From the NCBI RefSeq assembly GCF_004193775.1, contig NC_041021.1, forward strand, positions 1,622,001 to 1,686,000: a DNA stretch of 64,000 nucleotides, written 5' to 3'. Of the stretch, positions 23,861 through 34,864 are shown in pieces. Every line of letters starts with the position of its first letter. Position 1 is the stretch's first letter. The notes under the pieces were generated by a model that saw nothing but the letters and a program-made list of their open reading frames with translations, did no database searches and was not told where the DNA came from. The position numbers were made by a program, and so were the translations under genes. This DNA comes from Glycine soja. Lineage: Eukaryota; Streptophyta; Magnoliopsida; Fabales; Fabaceae.

Positions 23861-24206
23861 AGGTTAAATTTGTTTTTTCCTTTAATTTATTATTTAGATT
23901 TAATTTGGTTAATTATTTTTTTTCAATTTGATTCTCTAATTTTAAAAATTAATTCAATTTGGTCTTCTATTTTTTTTTTAATTTAATTCTCTAATTTCTA
24001 AAATCAATTTTTTAAAATGTATATGTTATGGCAGTTTAAAAACCACTTAGAAATTTCAACTGCCATAAAGTGTAATTTTTACATCAGACTAAAAAAATTA
24101 AATTAAATTAATTTAAAAAATTAAAAAATCAAATTGAATTTAAAAAATGCTAAATGACCAAATTAAATCTAAAATAAATTAGAGTACTAAAATACTAATT
24201 TCACCT
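23861..24206. mobile_element. Foldback MITE, family M copy 1 (346 bp)
   Basis: Left end AGGTTAAATTTG, right end (reverse complement) AGGTGAAATTAG, with imperfect inverted repeats extending for most of the length (for example 'tttaatttattatttagatttaatttgg' against its complement near 24150). The middle 'ccacttag...aagtgtaattt' segment is shared with the MITE split at 29370/35670. No coding capacity. The T-rich flanks make the target duplication ambiguous. Confidence 0.7.
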
Positions 24207-26479
24207 TTTTTTATGTATGTATTAAGACCAATTTCATATATTCACTAAAAAAACGAATTCCATATCTTTGGAAAAAAATTTATAGATCAAATGTATCTTT
24301 TAGGAATACAATTTTTTTTCCAAATTGGATATAATTTTTATAAGTAACAAATCTCTTTTCAAAATATTTAATAAATTATATATTCGTGATTCAAACTCAA
24401 AACCAATTATTAAATTAGAATAATTCTGCAACACTTGACTCTCTCACTCAATGAATTTTCTTCAATCATATAAATATGTTTTATTTAGGTAAAGCCACAT
24501 ACGCAGTAAAAAAAAAATAGATAAAGCAACATCTAAACATATTTTTGAAATATCTAGTTATAGTCAGTATAGTGGCCTATCAAGTGAGAATAATTCTTAT
24601 CTAGGAATGTCACAACTATAAATTTGGATCATCATACAATCGTATATGAATTATCAAAATTAAAAGTTATTTAGTGATTAAGAAAGTTATGTATATTTTT
24701 CTTTTTAATATTAGCCATTTAAATATTATCTATATTTTTCTCAAAAAAATATCTATATTTATTTCTCGTTTCTCATAGTAGAAAGTTCTCTCATTTGATA
24801 AGTTGCCTATTAATATATGTATTTATCAACAGTCAAATATCCTTTAACTTTATTAAGTTATTATAATATTCTAATGACCAAAAACATCTAAATCATTGTT
24901 TATGCACACGAGTATTTGTATTGCGCGTGTAAGATTTTCAACACGAAATATACTAAGAGTATTTTAACTTGAATAATTTCAATCATTTATTTGTATACCG
25001 TTATAAATTGAAAAATAAAGTATCAAATAGTAGTTTACGTAAAGCTATAAATTTAGATTTACTGAAGGAATGTAAGTGTATGTAATTTACTAAAATATTT
25101 CGGAGAATATTTGTCCAAGATATTTTCTTTTTCCTGTTAACTGCAATGTGACTATGCAATGCCGTGTAGTGTAGACAAGTCCATGGCACACTCGTATATA
25201 TGCTTTGTCGATGTAACATCAGAATTCCTGTTTTTTATCTATGTTAATTTTAATTATTCTTTTTTGATGAATTTTAATTATTTTACTAACTAGCTCATTT
25301 ACTACATGAGTACTAAATAGTAGTGTTTTCCTTACTATACATACTTTTGCTTCTCACTTTTTTCGAAAAGAATATGGGATTGGACCGTCACGACCGTGTG
25401 GCTATTGTAAGTCCTTTTTAGTTTTAGTTATTTTATTAGTTTATTATAATTTTAAAATTATCTTTAACTACTGATGTATTTTCTATATTTTTTTATTTTT
25501 TATTCAATGTAGAATAAATAAAAGAAATTAATCAAAATGCACTAACCATGTAAAGATTTTGTACAATCAACCAATAATGTAATTAAAAATTGTTAATGTT
25601 TGTAATAACTATTTTAAAAATTATATATAATTTAAATTCCTATCTAGTTAGTTAATAATATAAAAAAATATTGATGTTAATTAATAATATATTAAAATTA
25701 TACGTAATTAAAATGTTAAAATAATTCATAAAATGCACTTAATATAATTTAATTTTTTATAGAAACATAATATATAATTTCATTAAAATACTACGATAGT
25801 GTCTAATTTTTTTTATAGTCATATGTGTAAGATCGATCATTGAATTTTTAAGTCTTTTTTTTAGACAAGAACTTTTAAGTAAAAATAATAATAATTATTT
25901 TTAAACTTGTATTTACATTAATAATATACAAGTCTTTATAGTGATAAGGTAGATAATAAACTGTGTCGACGACGACAACAATATTAATTATATATCCCGA
26001 CAGCAGTATTATATCTCACGAGACGATTTACGTAAATGCTTCACAAAGGATGTAACCGACAGTCACACACCCACTCAGTAATAATACAAACTGGAATCAA
26101 ACATACCATTTTTATAGTGATAACTCAGTCACACCCCCACTCAGTAATAATACAAACATACCATATAAGAGTCAATCTTACTTGAAGACAAGATTTAACA
26201 CTGAATGACAGTGCCTCTTGCAATCAAGATTCAAATAATGGTTCGTGACTTTGTGAGAATAGAAAAAACTAACTTCTTTCACTAAACATAATTCATATTC
26301 ATGTTGAAATAATGGTTGAGAGGGGAGGTAGACAGCCAGATCATTTTTTCGCTTAAGATTAGTTATCAACCATAAATATTTCAAATCAATAATATAATTA
26401 TCAAAAATACAAATTCATTGTTTAAAAAAGGAAGAGATGAATTATAATTATATTAAATATACATAAATGTATATGATAA
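24207..26479. other. Intergenic, AT-rich; no gene seen
   Basis: No coding region recognised. A short imperfect direct repeat ('cagtcacac...cccactcagtaataatacaaac') occurs at 26060-26095 and 26126-26157, spaced about 66 bp. Otherwise low-complexity AT. Confidence 0.6.
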
Positions 26480-26488
26480 ATTATAAAA

Positions 26489-27588
26489 GACTAAATTACA
26501 CGCATATAATTCTTTATCTTATTTTTTAAATTCAGTTAGGTCTATTATCTTTTTTTAAGAAAAAACCAATTTGGTCTTCTATATTTTGAATTTGGACCAA
26601 TTGAGTCCTTTCATCACTTTAGAATTAATGTTATTAATAATTTTAACATTATGATGATTAAAAATCGTTACAAAATAATATTTATTGGCGTTCCCACGCA
26701 CATAATTAACATAATGATAATTTTTAATTATCAGTGTAATATTTAAAAATTAATAATCCCTTCTGAAAATCTAATAGATTTCTGTGCTCAATTTTTTTCA
26801 TTTTTGCTCCATGAATCTTAAAATTGACATGGGCTTACTGTAAATCTATGCATTTCAATCAAAGCGCCCTAAAATTTGCAGCAAATAGAAGTCTAGATCA
26901 AAATAATTGAATTAGTCGTGTTAAACTGTGCAAAAAAAAATGAGTTTCTCCAACACAGAAACTTGATCTAATTTATTCACTTAAATTCTTTATCAAATTA
27001 AAACAATTTTTTAATATGTTGCTTGGGAGAGACAACCTGAATCCCTCAATCAACTGCAGGAAAAGTGAACTCAAAGCATAAATTGAAACAAACGGGATTT
27101 TATCAAATTCGCAACATGAAAATGTTTAATTCTCACACATGTTACAACGAAATTGAGTTCATGATAGACTAGTTATTCACATAAAGGGGTTCTTAATTTT
27201 TTATAATTTTTAAATAGGTAAAATTTAAAGATTAAGTGGGATAAAATTAAAGTTTAGGATGTCTACTTAAAAAAAAAAAAAAGAGTACAGTTTAGGAGGG
27301 CTTAATTTTTCTACCTTTTAAATATTATAGTTACGTTTAAAAATCATCAAATCATCACTGTGCTAATTATGCTTGTGAAAACACATCTTGTCCAATAAGT
27401 ATTGTTTTGTGATAATTTTTAATTGGCAATATGTTAAAAATATTATTAATAGCATTAATTCTTAATTGACAGAAAGGCAAAGTTAACCCAAATTTAAAAC
27501 AAAATATTTAATTGAATTTTTTAAAAGATAAATTAAAGGATAGGATCTAAGAAGAAAATAAAATAAAGGATAAATGTGTAACTTAGTC
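26489..27588. mobile_element. Non-autonomous Mutator-like element (1100 bp, 9-bp TSD)
   Basis: Exact 9-bp duplication ATTATAAAA at 26480-26488 and 27589-27597. Terminal inverted repeats: left GACTAAATTACACGCATATA, right (reverse complement) GACTAAGTTACACATTTATC, both followed by a run like CTTTAT. The interior has no transposase-like frame. The 9-bp duplication and long degenerate TIRs fit a MULE-derived non-autonomous element. Confidence 0.8.
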
Positions 27589-27597
27589 ATTATAAAA

Positions 27598-29362
27598 TTT
27601 TTAAAATTAAAATTTTTTGCATTTCTAAATAAACTAGTAATTACAATTTTTTATTTTTTTAATGTATCTATTGTACAAGAATAAAGCCACGTACTAATAT
27701 ATGTTAGATCTAGTGTAAAGTTTTTTTATTAACAACAATCTTAATTATTCGATTTTGGATTTAGTCATGTATAAAGCTTATTATTCTTCTCTCCAATTTC
27801 ATGAAAATCAAACTTAAATTATTTTTCACAAATTTAACGTATATTATCAAGATGATAAATTGGAAATTTTACTGAGAAGAAAAAATCCTCACCGAATATT
27901 TGAAAAGAGGTAAAGAAGTTATATACTACCATGTGATAATCACAATTCACAGCCTACAATTAGATAGAATAAAGAAACGAAAATAAGTTCGGTTAAGTGT
28001 ATGATAAAAAGGCCGGTACCTTTCTAAGTGTAATGCGACCAAACATATGACAGCATATGGCAGAAAGCACCAACGTGCCATACTACAAGAGCTTTGTCCT
28101 CTCCTAGCTATGGCAATCATCAAATTTTCCATACATTATTATATTAGGTTCCTTCATTTTTGCTTATAAATTATGGTACATAGAGAAAGAAGAAATTAAA
28201 CTTTTTTTAACCAAAATAAAGAATTAAAGAACACCTCCCAGACACTCGTGTCTCGTGATCTTTATGCTTATTGTACTTTTTAAGGGTTAACACCCCAAAA
28301 TCTACTCACATCTCCTGTTTCTATTGGAAGCAACCTATGTGCCACTGCTAACATTCCCCACGGAAAATCATGTGGTGTCTATTCTTTCATGTTAAATGGT
28401 GCGTAAATTAAGATTTAATTATTTAATTTGTCAAAATTAAAAATATAACTAATTAAGTTCATAATAATAAATTTATCTTAAATTTATTTATTTATTCAAA
28501 AAATATGATAATCATTAATAATTCTTATGCTCTTCTAAATGTATAGGTTAATATAATTTCTCTTGTATTTAATTTAGGATATATTAGATTAAAAAATTAA
28601 TATAAAGATCATAATAAATTGAGTCTTATATAAAAAAAATAACTTTAAAAAATTGATTTTTATAAATTGAAATTTGTATTAGTTATTCTCCCAATAAAGC
28701 ATAGGAATTTGCCCAGAGAATTCGGTGTTCTATTATACTCTTGTATAGAGAGAGCACGCGCATCTTCTTAATTGACAGCATAAGAGTCGTGCAAAGCCAA
28801 AACACATTTTTAAGATTTTCTTCTGTAGAATTGTCCTTGTCTTTGGTTAATGGATTGGTGATCAATGCTATTCACTCTTCTCATGCAAGCACAAACCACA
28901 TTGAGCAGATTGAAGGAATGTACAAGAGATTCTAACCACAGAAGTATAGGTTTTTGGTTAGTGAAATTCACATGGTTAGAAGGACGAATTTACTTACATC
29001 CTTGGTCTCATTTATTTTACTTTTAAGTTGCAATTATTTTTCCTTTTAGTCGATATAGATGTATTTCAAAATCCCTACATAAGATGCTTCATGAAGAAAC
29101 TTAGATCAAAATATATGCATTTTGGATACTGATAAGAATAATTTATGGAAATAAGTGTGAGCGCTATATTATTTTTCATCCATAAGAATCGAAAACAAGT
29201 ATCGAAAATTTAGTAATGTATTTTTTTATTCCCATTTTATTGTCTTTTTTCGTAGGAATCAAACATTGGCATAAAAAATTTACAACAACTCACACACTAT
29301 CTCACCCAATTAAATTAGATTTTCTTGTATCTCATTGTATATTCTTACATTATTCAATTAAT
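27598..29362. other. Intergenic, AT-rich; no gene seen
   Basis: No supported gene. A plus-strand frame at 28741-28935 (64 codons) was examined; it has no clear domain and no conserved context. Confidence 0.55.
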
Positions 29363-29884
29363 ATATTTAAGGCTAAATTAGTTTTTTTTTTGTCCTCTAA
29401 TTTATTATTTAGGTTCAATTTGGTCATCTATTTTTTTTATTCAATAAGGCTAAATTAGTTTTTTTGTCCTCTAATTTATTATTTAGGTTCAATTTGGTCA
29501 TCTTTTTTTTTTATTCAATTTGGTCATCTATTTTTTTTATTCAATTGGTCCTCTAATTTACACTACTACAAAAACGGTCTTCTATAATGTTGGTTTTACG
29601 ACAATTCTACAAAAATCGATATCCTAAGTAAAGCAGTGGCATTTTTGTAAGTAACTGTAACATTTTAAAGACGATTTATCAAAACCATCTTTGAAAACAC
29701 ATTATGACATCGATTTCTTCAAGAACCAATGTAGAATGCGAGAATAGAATGCCAATTTTAGAAAAACATCTTTGAAAGGAATGTGAGAATACAGGGTCGT
29801 TGGCTCTCTCTCACTCATCCTTATTTTCATCTTCAATTATTTTTCATCTCTCTCTCCCTCCTCCCCCTGCCCTACCCCTGCATC

Positions 29885-30170
29885 TGCAACATCAAGGTCT
29901 CCACCTCGTTCTCATTTGTCACCACACTCACCTCTCATTTCCCTCCCTCAAACGCACAGTTTCAAGAACCCAGTGGCGCAACCCTACTCGGTCCACTTCT
30001 CCAATTCCTTCATGACACCCATTCTTCCCTCTTCATCAACCTCTACCCTTACAATCTTTATCGCCTCAACCTTGAGATTCCTCTCAAAATCGCGCTTCAC
30101 CACCGGGGTTTGGTACCGAAATCTCTTCAACGTCATGGTCGACGCCATCATTTTTTCCCTCTTTAGTTTT
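29885..30170 (+). pseudogene. Captured GH17 beta-1,3-glucanase fragment
   Basis: The plus-strand translation from about 29888 reads NIKVSTSFSF, then HFPPSNAQFQEP, LLQFLHDTHSSLFINLYPYN and EIPLKIAL. After a frameshift near 30100 it continues as FTTGVWYRNLFNVMVDAI. The pattern 'IKVST...FPPS...FL..T.S...INLYPY' and 'Y.NLF..MVDA' is that of plant glucan endo-1,3-beta-glucosidases (GH17). Only about 95 residues of a roughly 350-residue enzyme are present, so it cannot be active. It lies just inside the left end of the CACTA element. Confidence 0.65.
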
Positions 30171-30245
30171 CATTTGATCAAAGTCTCTCATTGTGGTTTT
30201 TGATTAGCGTTGAATCAACTCTGTTTTTCGGTTTGGCTTGGTGCA

Positions 30246-31110
30246 ATGGAGCAGTACAACCAGTCCAGTGAAGGTTCACACTCTGATCCATCGTCGGAAT
30301 GGGCCCAAAGCCTAAACAAGGCTCGAAGGTATCTAATTAATCTATTTAGTTATTGTGTTTTTGGTGCAATTTAAGGGGTTTTGGGGGAATGTGAAGTGGG
30401 TTCGATCTTGATTGTGGAAAATGCAAAGCCTATGTGGCAATTGGGAATGTGTGGTGTTGGGGAGGAATCATATCCACAACGCCTTGATGAGGATGATTGC
30501 ACTTATTATTTGAGGATTGGCTTATGTGGCTTTGGTTCCCACTACCAGTTCAACCATCCTCGTGATCATGCCGCGGTAACTATTCTTCTTCTTGCTTTAA
30601 ACGGTTTTCATTATGTCATTATGTGCTTTTATGTTCGCAATTTCGTCTAATCTTGTTGAACATTGCGATGTTTTTCGTTATTTCATTGAGATTAAGATGT
30701 TTGCATAGTGCACTATGATTTGGTGTTTTGTAATTTGGTTATGTTTATGTGTTGTTTAGGTTGTTGGAGCATAAAGGACCGTAGGGCAGTATCCAAAACA
30801 AGTAGGCTAGCCTATGTGCTAAGTGTTGTTTATGGTTCTGCTAAATGATTGAGTTTGGTGGTTCACACTGTAATCCATTGCTTTTTTTTGTGAAATAATG
30901 TCGTTGAGGATGGATGAAGTGTGGTTATGTTTTTTGTTTTCATTGTTTTTGAAGTTCATGAATATATTTATTGATGGTTAAAATGCAGTATTACATGAGG
31001 ACAAGAACATGAAAATTTGGTTCGTCTTACAAGTACCACCACCCCAAGCAAGCAGGAGGCGTTGCTGCTACTCCTGTGTCACTAAGTTATTATGGATATC
31101 CATTGTGATC
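30246..31110 (+). pseudogene. Captured CCCH zinc-finger protein gene, 5' exons, broken
   Basis: Exon 1 (ATG at 30246) runs to a donor at 30328. Exon 2 (about 30429-30575) encodes [20 protein letters not shown] then [16 protein letters not shown], a CCCH zinc finger of the plant YYLRTG type in which the third cysteine is replaced by tyrosine. Exon 3 (from about 30759, VVGA then a stop) and exon 4 (about 30988-31105, YYMRTRT stop KFGSSYKYHHP) hold a second finger with stops and a lost cysteine. Such proteins bind nucleic acid; this copy is dead. Splice sites are retained, so capture was at the DNA level. A solo LTR sits 10 bp after it. Confidence 0.8.
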
Positions 31111-31119
31111 GGTCGGTGT

Positions 31120-32465
31120 TGTTTGCTAGTCGGCAAGTGTACCAATTCGCACAAGTAGTATATAAAACGGTAAGATCGAGTATCATATCCATAGGGAATT
31201 TGTTTCACCTATACTATGTATATTTAGTATGTAAACACTTTTTGATCTTGGAAATAAAATAAAGACTAAATGATGGATAGGTTTTCTGCAATATTAAACT
31301 ACTTAGACAATGGTAAAACACTCAAAGCTGTAAAATGCGACAAATATCAAGATAAAAGCGTTGGGGAGTTTCCTACTGAAATTTCTCTTGCCGTATAGAA
31401 AGATTTTTCTCTATTTAACGTTACTCTAGTGCTTTTACACCGAGAAAATACTCATACCATGATTCCTCACATGAATGAGCCTAACTCTATTAGCTTTTGT
31501 TCTTGATTTCTCAACAAACTCGTTCTAAAAGAGTTGCAATAAGCATACAATGTAAAACATACTAGATTACTGCATTCTATTCCTAGATACACAGACCTCT
31601 AGCTTGCTCTATCAAGTTCTAAGGTTTTAAAGCATTTTCCAACACTAAAAATCCTAACTAAACATACAAATGGGTGATCAAGCCACAAGCATGTTAAATA
31701 AATGCAGATAGAAGCAAAGAACACCAAAAAATAACATTAAATAGATAGTTAGAACATTACATCAAGAGTTTTCAGTAGTTACTCCCCAACAAAGAAGTTT
31801 TAGCCTTCCATTAAAAGCAAAGCTTCATATAAACAATGAAAGAAATGTTTTTGGTGAAAGAAAATGGAAAAAGATGAAGGAGAATGTCTTCTCCAGCCTC
31901 TCTACCCTATTTCTCTCTATTTTTCACATAGCAAATGCTTCCTAGATTGTGGTTGTGGTGGTCCTCCTTTTTGTTTTCCGCCAATCTCAGTGTTTTAAAG
32001 GCTCTTGGACTTCTCAGCACACGAAGGCTCGCTCAGCTAGCATGTCTCGCTGAGCAAGAGTAAGTGAAAATCCACTAAGCAAGCTTGGGCGCACTAAGCG
32101 CGAAAAGAGACAACATCCTCGCTGGGCGGGCTGGCTGCACACTGAGCGCGCAGATCTCTAACTTATCCTCTTCTAGGGTTTCCCATCCGCTAAGCGATCT
32201 GGCTGCCTTGCTAAGCGGATGATGCTCGCTTAGCCAATCTGCCTCGCTAAGCGAGTTCATCAGCAGCTTTTTGTACCTTCTCTTCTTTAGCCTACAAACT
32301 AAGTTGAATTCAACATTAGGTCACAAAAATGGAGTTTCTACTCTATAAAATCACATAAGAATGAAAATATTTACAATTTCCACAAAAGGAGCCATAAACT
32401 TGAGGCACATTGCTATTTTCTTGCAAATTTTCAATACACTAATAACTCATGAATAGCAACTAACA
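31120..32465 (-). mobile_element. Solo LTR, family A copy 3, inverted (1346 bp)
   Basis: Read on the minus strand this is a diverged copy of the LTRs at 780-2153 and 50302-51651, including the gctaagcg-type motifs (32030-32260) and the 'ggtctgatcacc'-type region (31680). Plus-strand ends are TG at 31120 and CTAACA at 32465. The flanks are GGTGT (31115-31119) and TGTGT (32466-32470), a duplication with one mismatch. It landed inside the CACTA element beside the captured zinc-finger gene. Confidence 0.75.
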
Positions 32466-32820
32466 TGTGTCACTTTTTTTAATTTACTTACATAAGGCTT
32501 AGCGTGTTTTGTGAATGTTCAATTTTATTTTCTGAATGTCGAAAGATTGATCTGAATTTGAATGTTTATAAATGATAATGATAACAAGGTGAGCAAAAGT
32601 GTTCTTCTTATGTGAAAACACTTACTCTCTCTCACACAGTCACACTCACTCTTTCTCTCTTTCAATAAGAGAAAGAAATAGAAACGTTTCTCTTTTTCTA
32701 TTTCTTTCTCTTACTAAGTATGAATAGATTTATGGTATGATCACACAACAAGAGGATTTACTCTTTGTATTTTATTTTATTTTTTTTCTATAGTTTGATC
32801 TATGTATGTGTATATGGCAG

Positions 32821-32993
32821 GAGGATTTGCTTCTTATCTTTTGAGATTAAACAAGATGACTTATGAGTTGTCATAAGTTGGAAATGAGGGTAACAATCCT
32901 GGTGTTATTGAAGAACTTGCATTTGGTTGGATGACTGTCTTACTTTTTGTTGTTTGCTTTGTTGGTCTCTTTCTCTTGATTCCACTCAGAAAG
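32821..32993 (+). pseudogene. Captured YSL (yellow stripe-like) metal transporter exon
   Basis: A 173-bp exon is bounded by an acceptor (GGCAG at 32820) and a donor (AAG then GTATAC). The translation contains SYLLRLNKMTYELS, a stop, then GNEGNNPGV and FGWMTVLLFVVCFVGLFLLI ending PLRK. This matches one exon of plant YSL oligopeptide-type transporters, which move metal-nicotianamine complexes. A TAA stop interrupts it and the neighbouring exons are absent, so it is non-functional. It is the third captured fragment in the CACTA element. Confidence 0.75.
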
Positions 32994-34317
32994 GTATACT
33001 ATACATATCCTTTTTTTTTTTTGCTTAGTTTTTTTTTGGATGTCTATGTTGCACATCTTTTTGTGGCTTGTAATATTGGATGCATATATGTAGAAATTTG
33101 TAAAAACTCTGTTGAATTCTTCAAAGGGAACTTTGTAACAACTTTGTAATAGTTTTCTTTTTATGTAATCTAAATCATGATTCTTTACTTTTTATACAAA
33201 TTGTCATTGGACAACAATAGTTTGGCTTGTATTTAAAGTAAAAAATGCATCAAATTGGCAAAAGCAATTAGGGGAGGCACTTGCAAAGCATTTAACTAGT
33301 TGTGGCTATAATTCTAGCCTTCGAGGTATATTTTCAAGATCACAAGTTTAAGATTATATACACCTCATTATTTTCCATTTCTATATTTCCAAATTCTCAT
33401 CATCTCTAAAGATTATCATTAGTTGCTATTATTCCTAGTTCTTGTTAATATTAGTATTTAGTGTTAATTTGTAAAGGTTTAATTGTACTCTATGGATTGA
33501 AGTTGAAGCTAGGATTTTGGTTTGAAATTCTTAAATATGTGTGAATATAAATGACCAACAATTGATCGTCTTAACTTCAATTTAGGAACAATATGTGCTA
33601 ACCTCTTTCTAGAGTAAGAATAAGATTTATAAGCATGGGGATACCTTTGAGTTATTTAAGAAACATAACATGCAACATGGGACACATTACTCCTCTGGTT
33701 GTCCACTTACCAATCATTACTTCAAATGAGATTAGATATTACCACATGTTGTAGAGTTTCATTTGATTTACATGAAGTTGGCGGGTTAAGTGGCAGATGA
33801 ATAAGCTAGCTATTGAAGGAGTTATTTCACCATATAAATGCGAAAAGTGGTTTTTCTGGAGTCAATGATATGCTCTCAGTTCATGAGGTTCTAAGTTTTA
33901 ACACATTACCTTTTGTATGAGTAAACTATTTTCAAATTTACTTGGATTTGTATCTCATTTCCTTGGATGTTGTGTGTGGTGTTTCTAAAGCACTAAACAG
34001 AATCCTAATAAGCTTTAAAGCACTAAACTAACTACTTTAACATGGATGTTATATGTTGTGTTTTTGTTTTTTAAATAGTACTAAATGGAAAAAATTGGTA
34101 ATAAGAGGTGACGCCCATTTGAATTATCAACATAGATGTATTGGAATGGTGGTTGCCAGGTCCATATTATAATGGTGATGCTGAAAATTGAAGAAAAGCT
34201 TTTGTAAGATAATCAGAGATTCAAAGTAAGAGAGACTATGTAAAAATTGCCCCTAGCTAGATGCTTGTGAAATATTAACAACATATTCTGTCACTGTCAT
34301 AATTATATGGTTTAAAC
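32994..34317. other. CACTA interior, no gene recognised
   Basis: Sequence between the captured YSL exon and the nested MITE. It may include intron or flanking DNA dragged along with the captured fragments, but no domain or splice-flanked exon could be identified. Confidence 0.4.
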
Positions 34318-34864
34318 TTTAAATGCATTTTTCATCCCTATTTTATTTTATTTTTTTATGTTGAGGAGGGCTAAGCCCCAAGAAAAATAAGGCTAAACTA
34401 GAATAAATCTAGGAGACAAGAGCCCTATAGCATCCCTCAAAGAGGAGCTGACATGGAGCATGGGGAGGGGGGATCCAAAATAACATGCAGACCCATGGGC
34501 TTAGATAAGCAGCATTTACCATCCAATCAACATTTTCATCCCTATAATTCATCTCAATTTTGGTTTAAATGTTTAATGTTTGGTCCATATAGTTTTGTTT
34601 TGTTTGTTTAGGTTTTTGCTCTATAGTTTCTTTCTTTTAAGTTTGAGCTCCTATAGTCACATGCTGGTTTAGTTTTGGTCCCTATAACTTACTAGACATT
34701 GGTTTTATGGTTGTCTCTTGAAGGGTGCATATGATGATATACCATTGGTAGGAGGGTCCCTAACCTAAACTAAATAAAAGTATAAGGATCAAAAACCAAA
34801 CTTTTAGAATATGAGAACTAAAACCATAATTAAGATAAACTATAAGAATAAAAATGTATTTAAA
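34318..34864. mobile_element. MITE nested in the CACTA element
   Basis: Inverted ends: TTTAAATGCATTTTTCATCCC at left (34318) and, reverse complemented, TTTAAATACATTTTTATTC at right (34864). Interior inverted repeats include 'ggtccctat..' pairs. It is interrupted by a short retroposed segment at 34342-34530. No clear target duplication was found. Confidence 0.6.
34342..34530 (-). mobile_element. 5'-truncated LINE 3' end (about 190 bp)
   Basis: On the minus strand it ends in an A-rich tail (TAAAAAAATAAAATAAAAT). It is flanked by a variable-length duplication: CATTTTTCATCCCTAT at 34326-34341 and CATTTTCATCCCTAT at 34531-34545. This is the signature of target-primed reverse transcription. The body ('ggggcttagccctcctc' before the tail) looks like a LINE 3' end rather than a tRNA-derived SINE; no A/B boxes were seen. 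Confidence 0.65.

Noticed and set aside
28741..28935. Plus-strand frame that faintly recalls a sugar-transporter (SWEET) segment
   Set aside because: Similarity is limited to a few hydrophobic residues, no exon borders or neighbouring exons; not supported.
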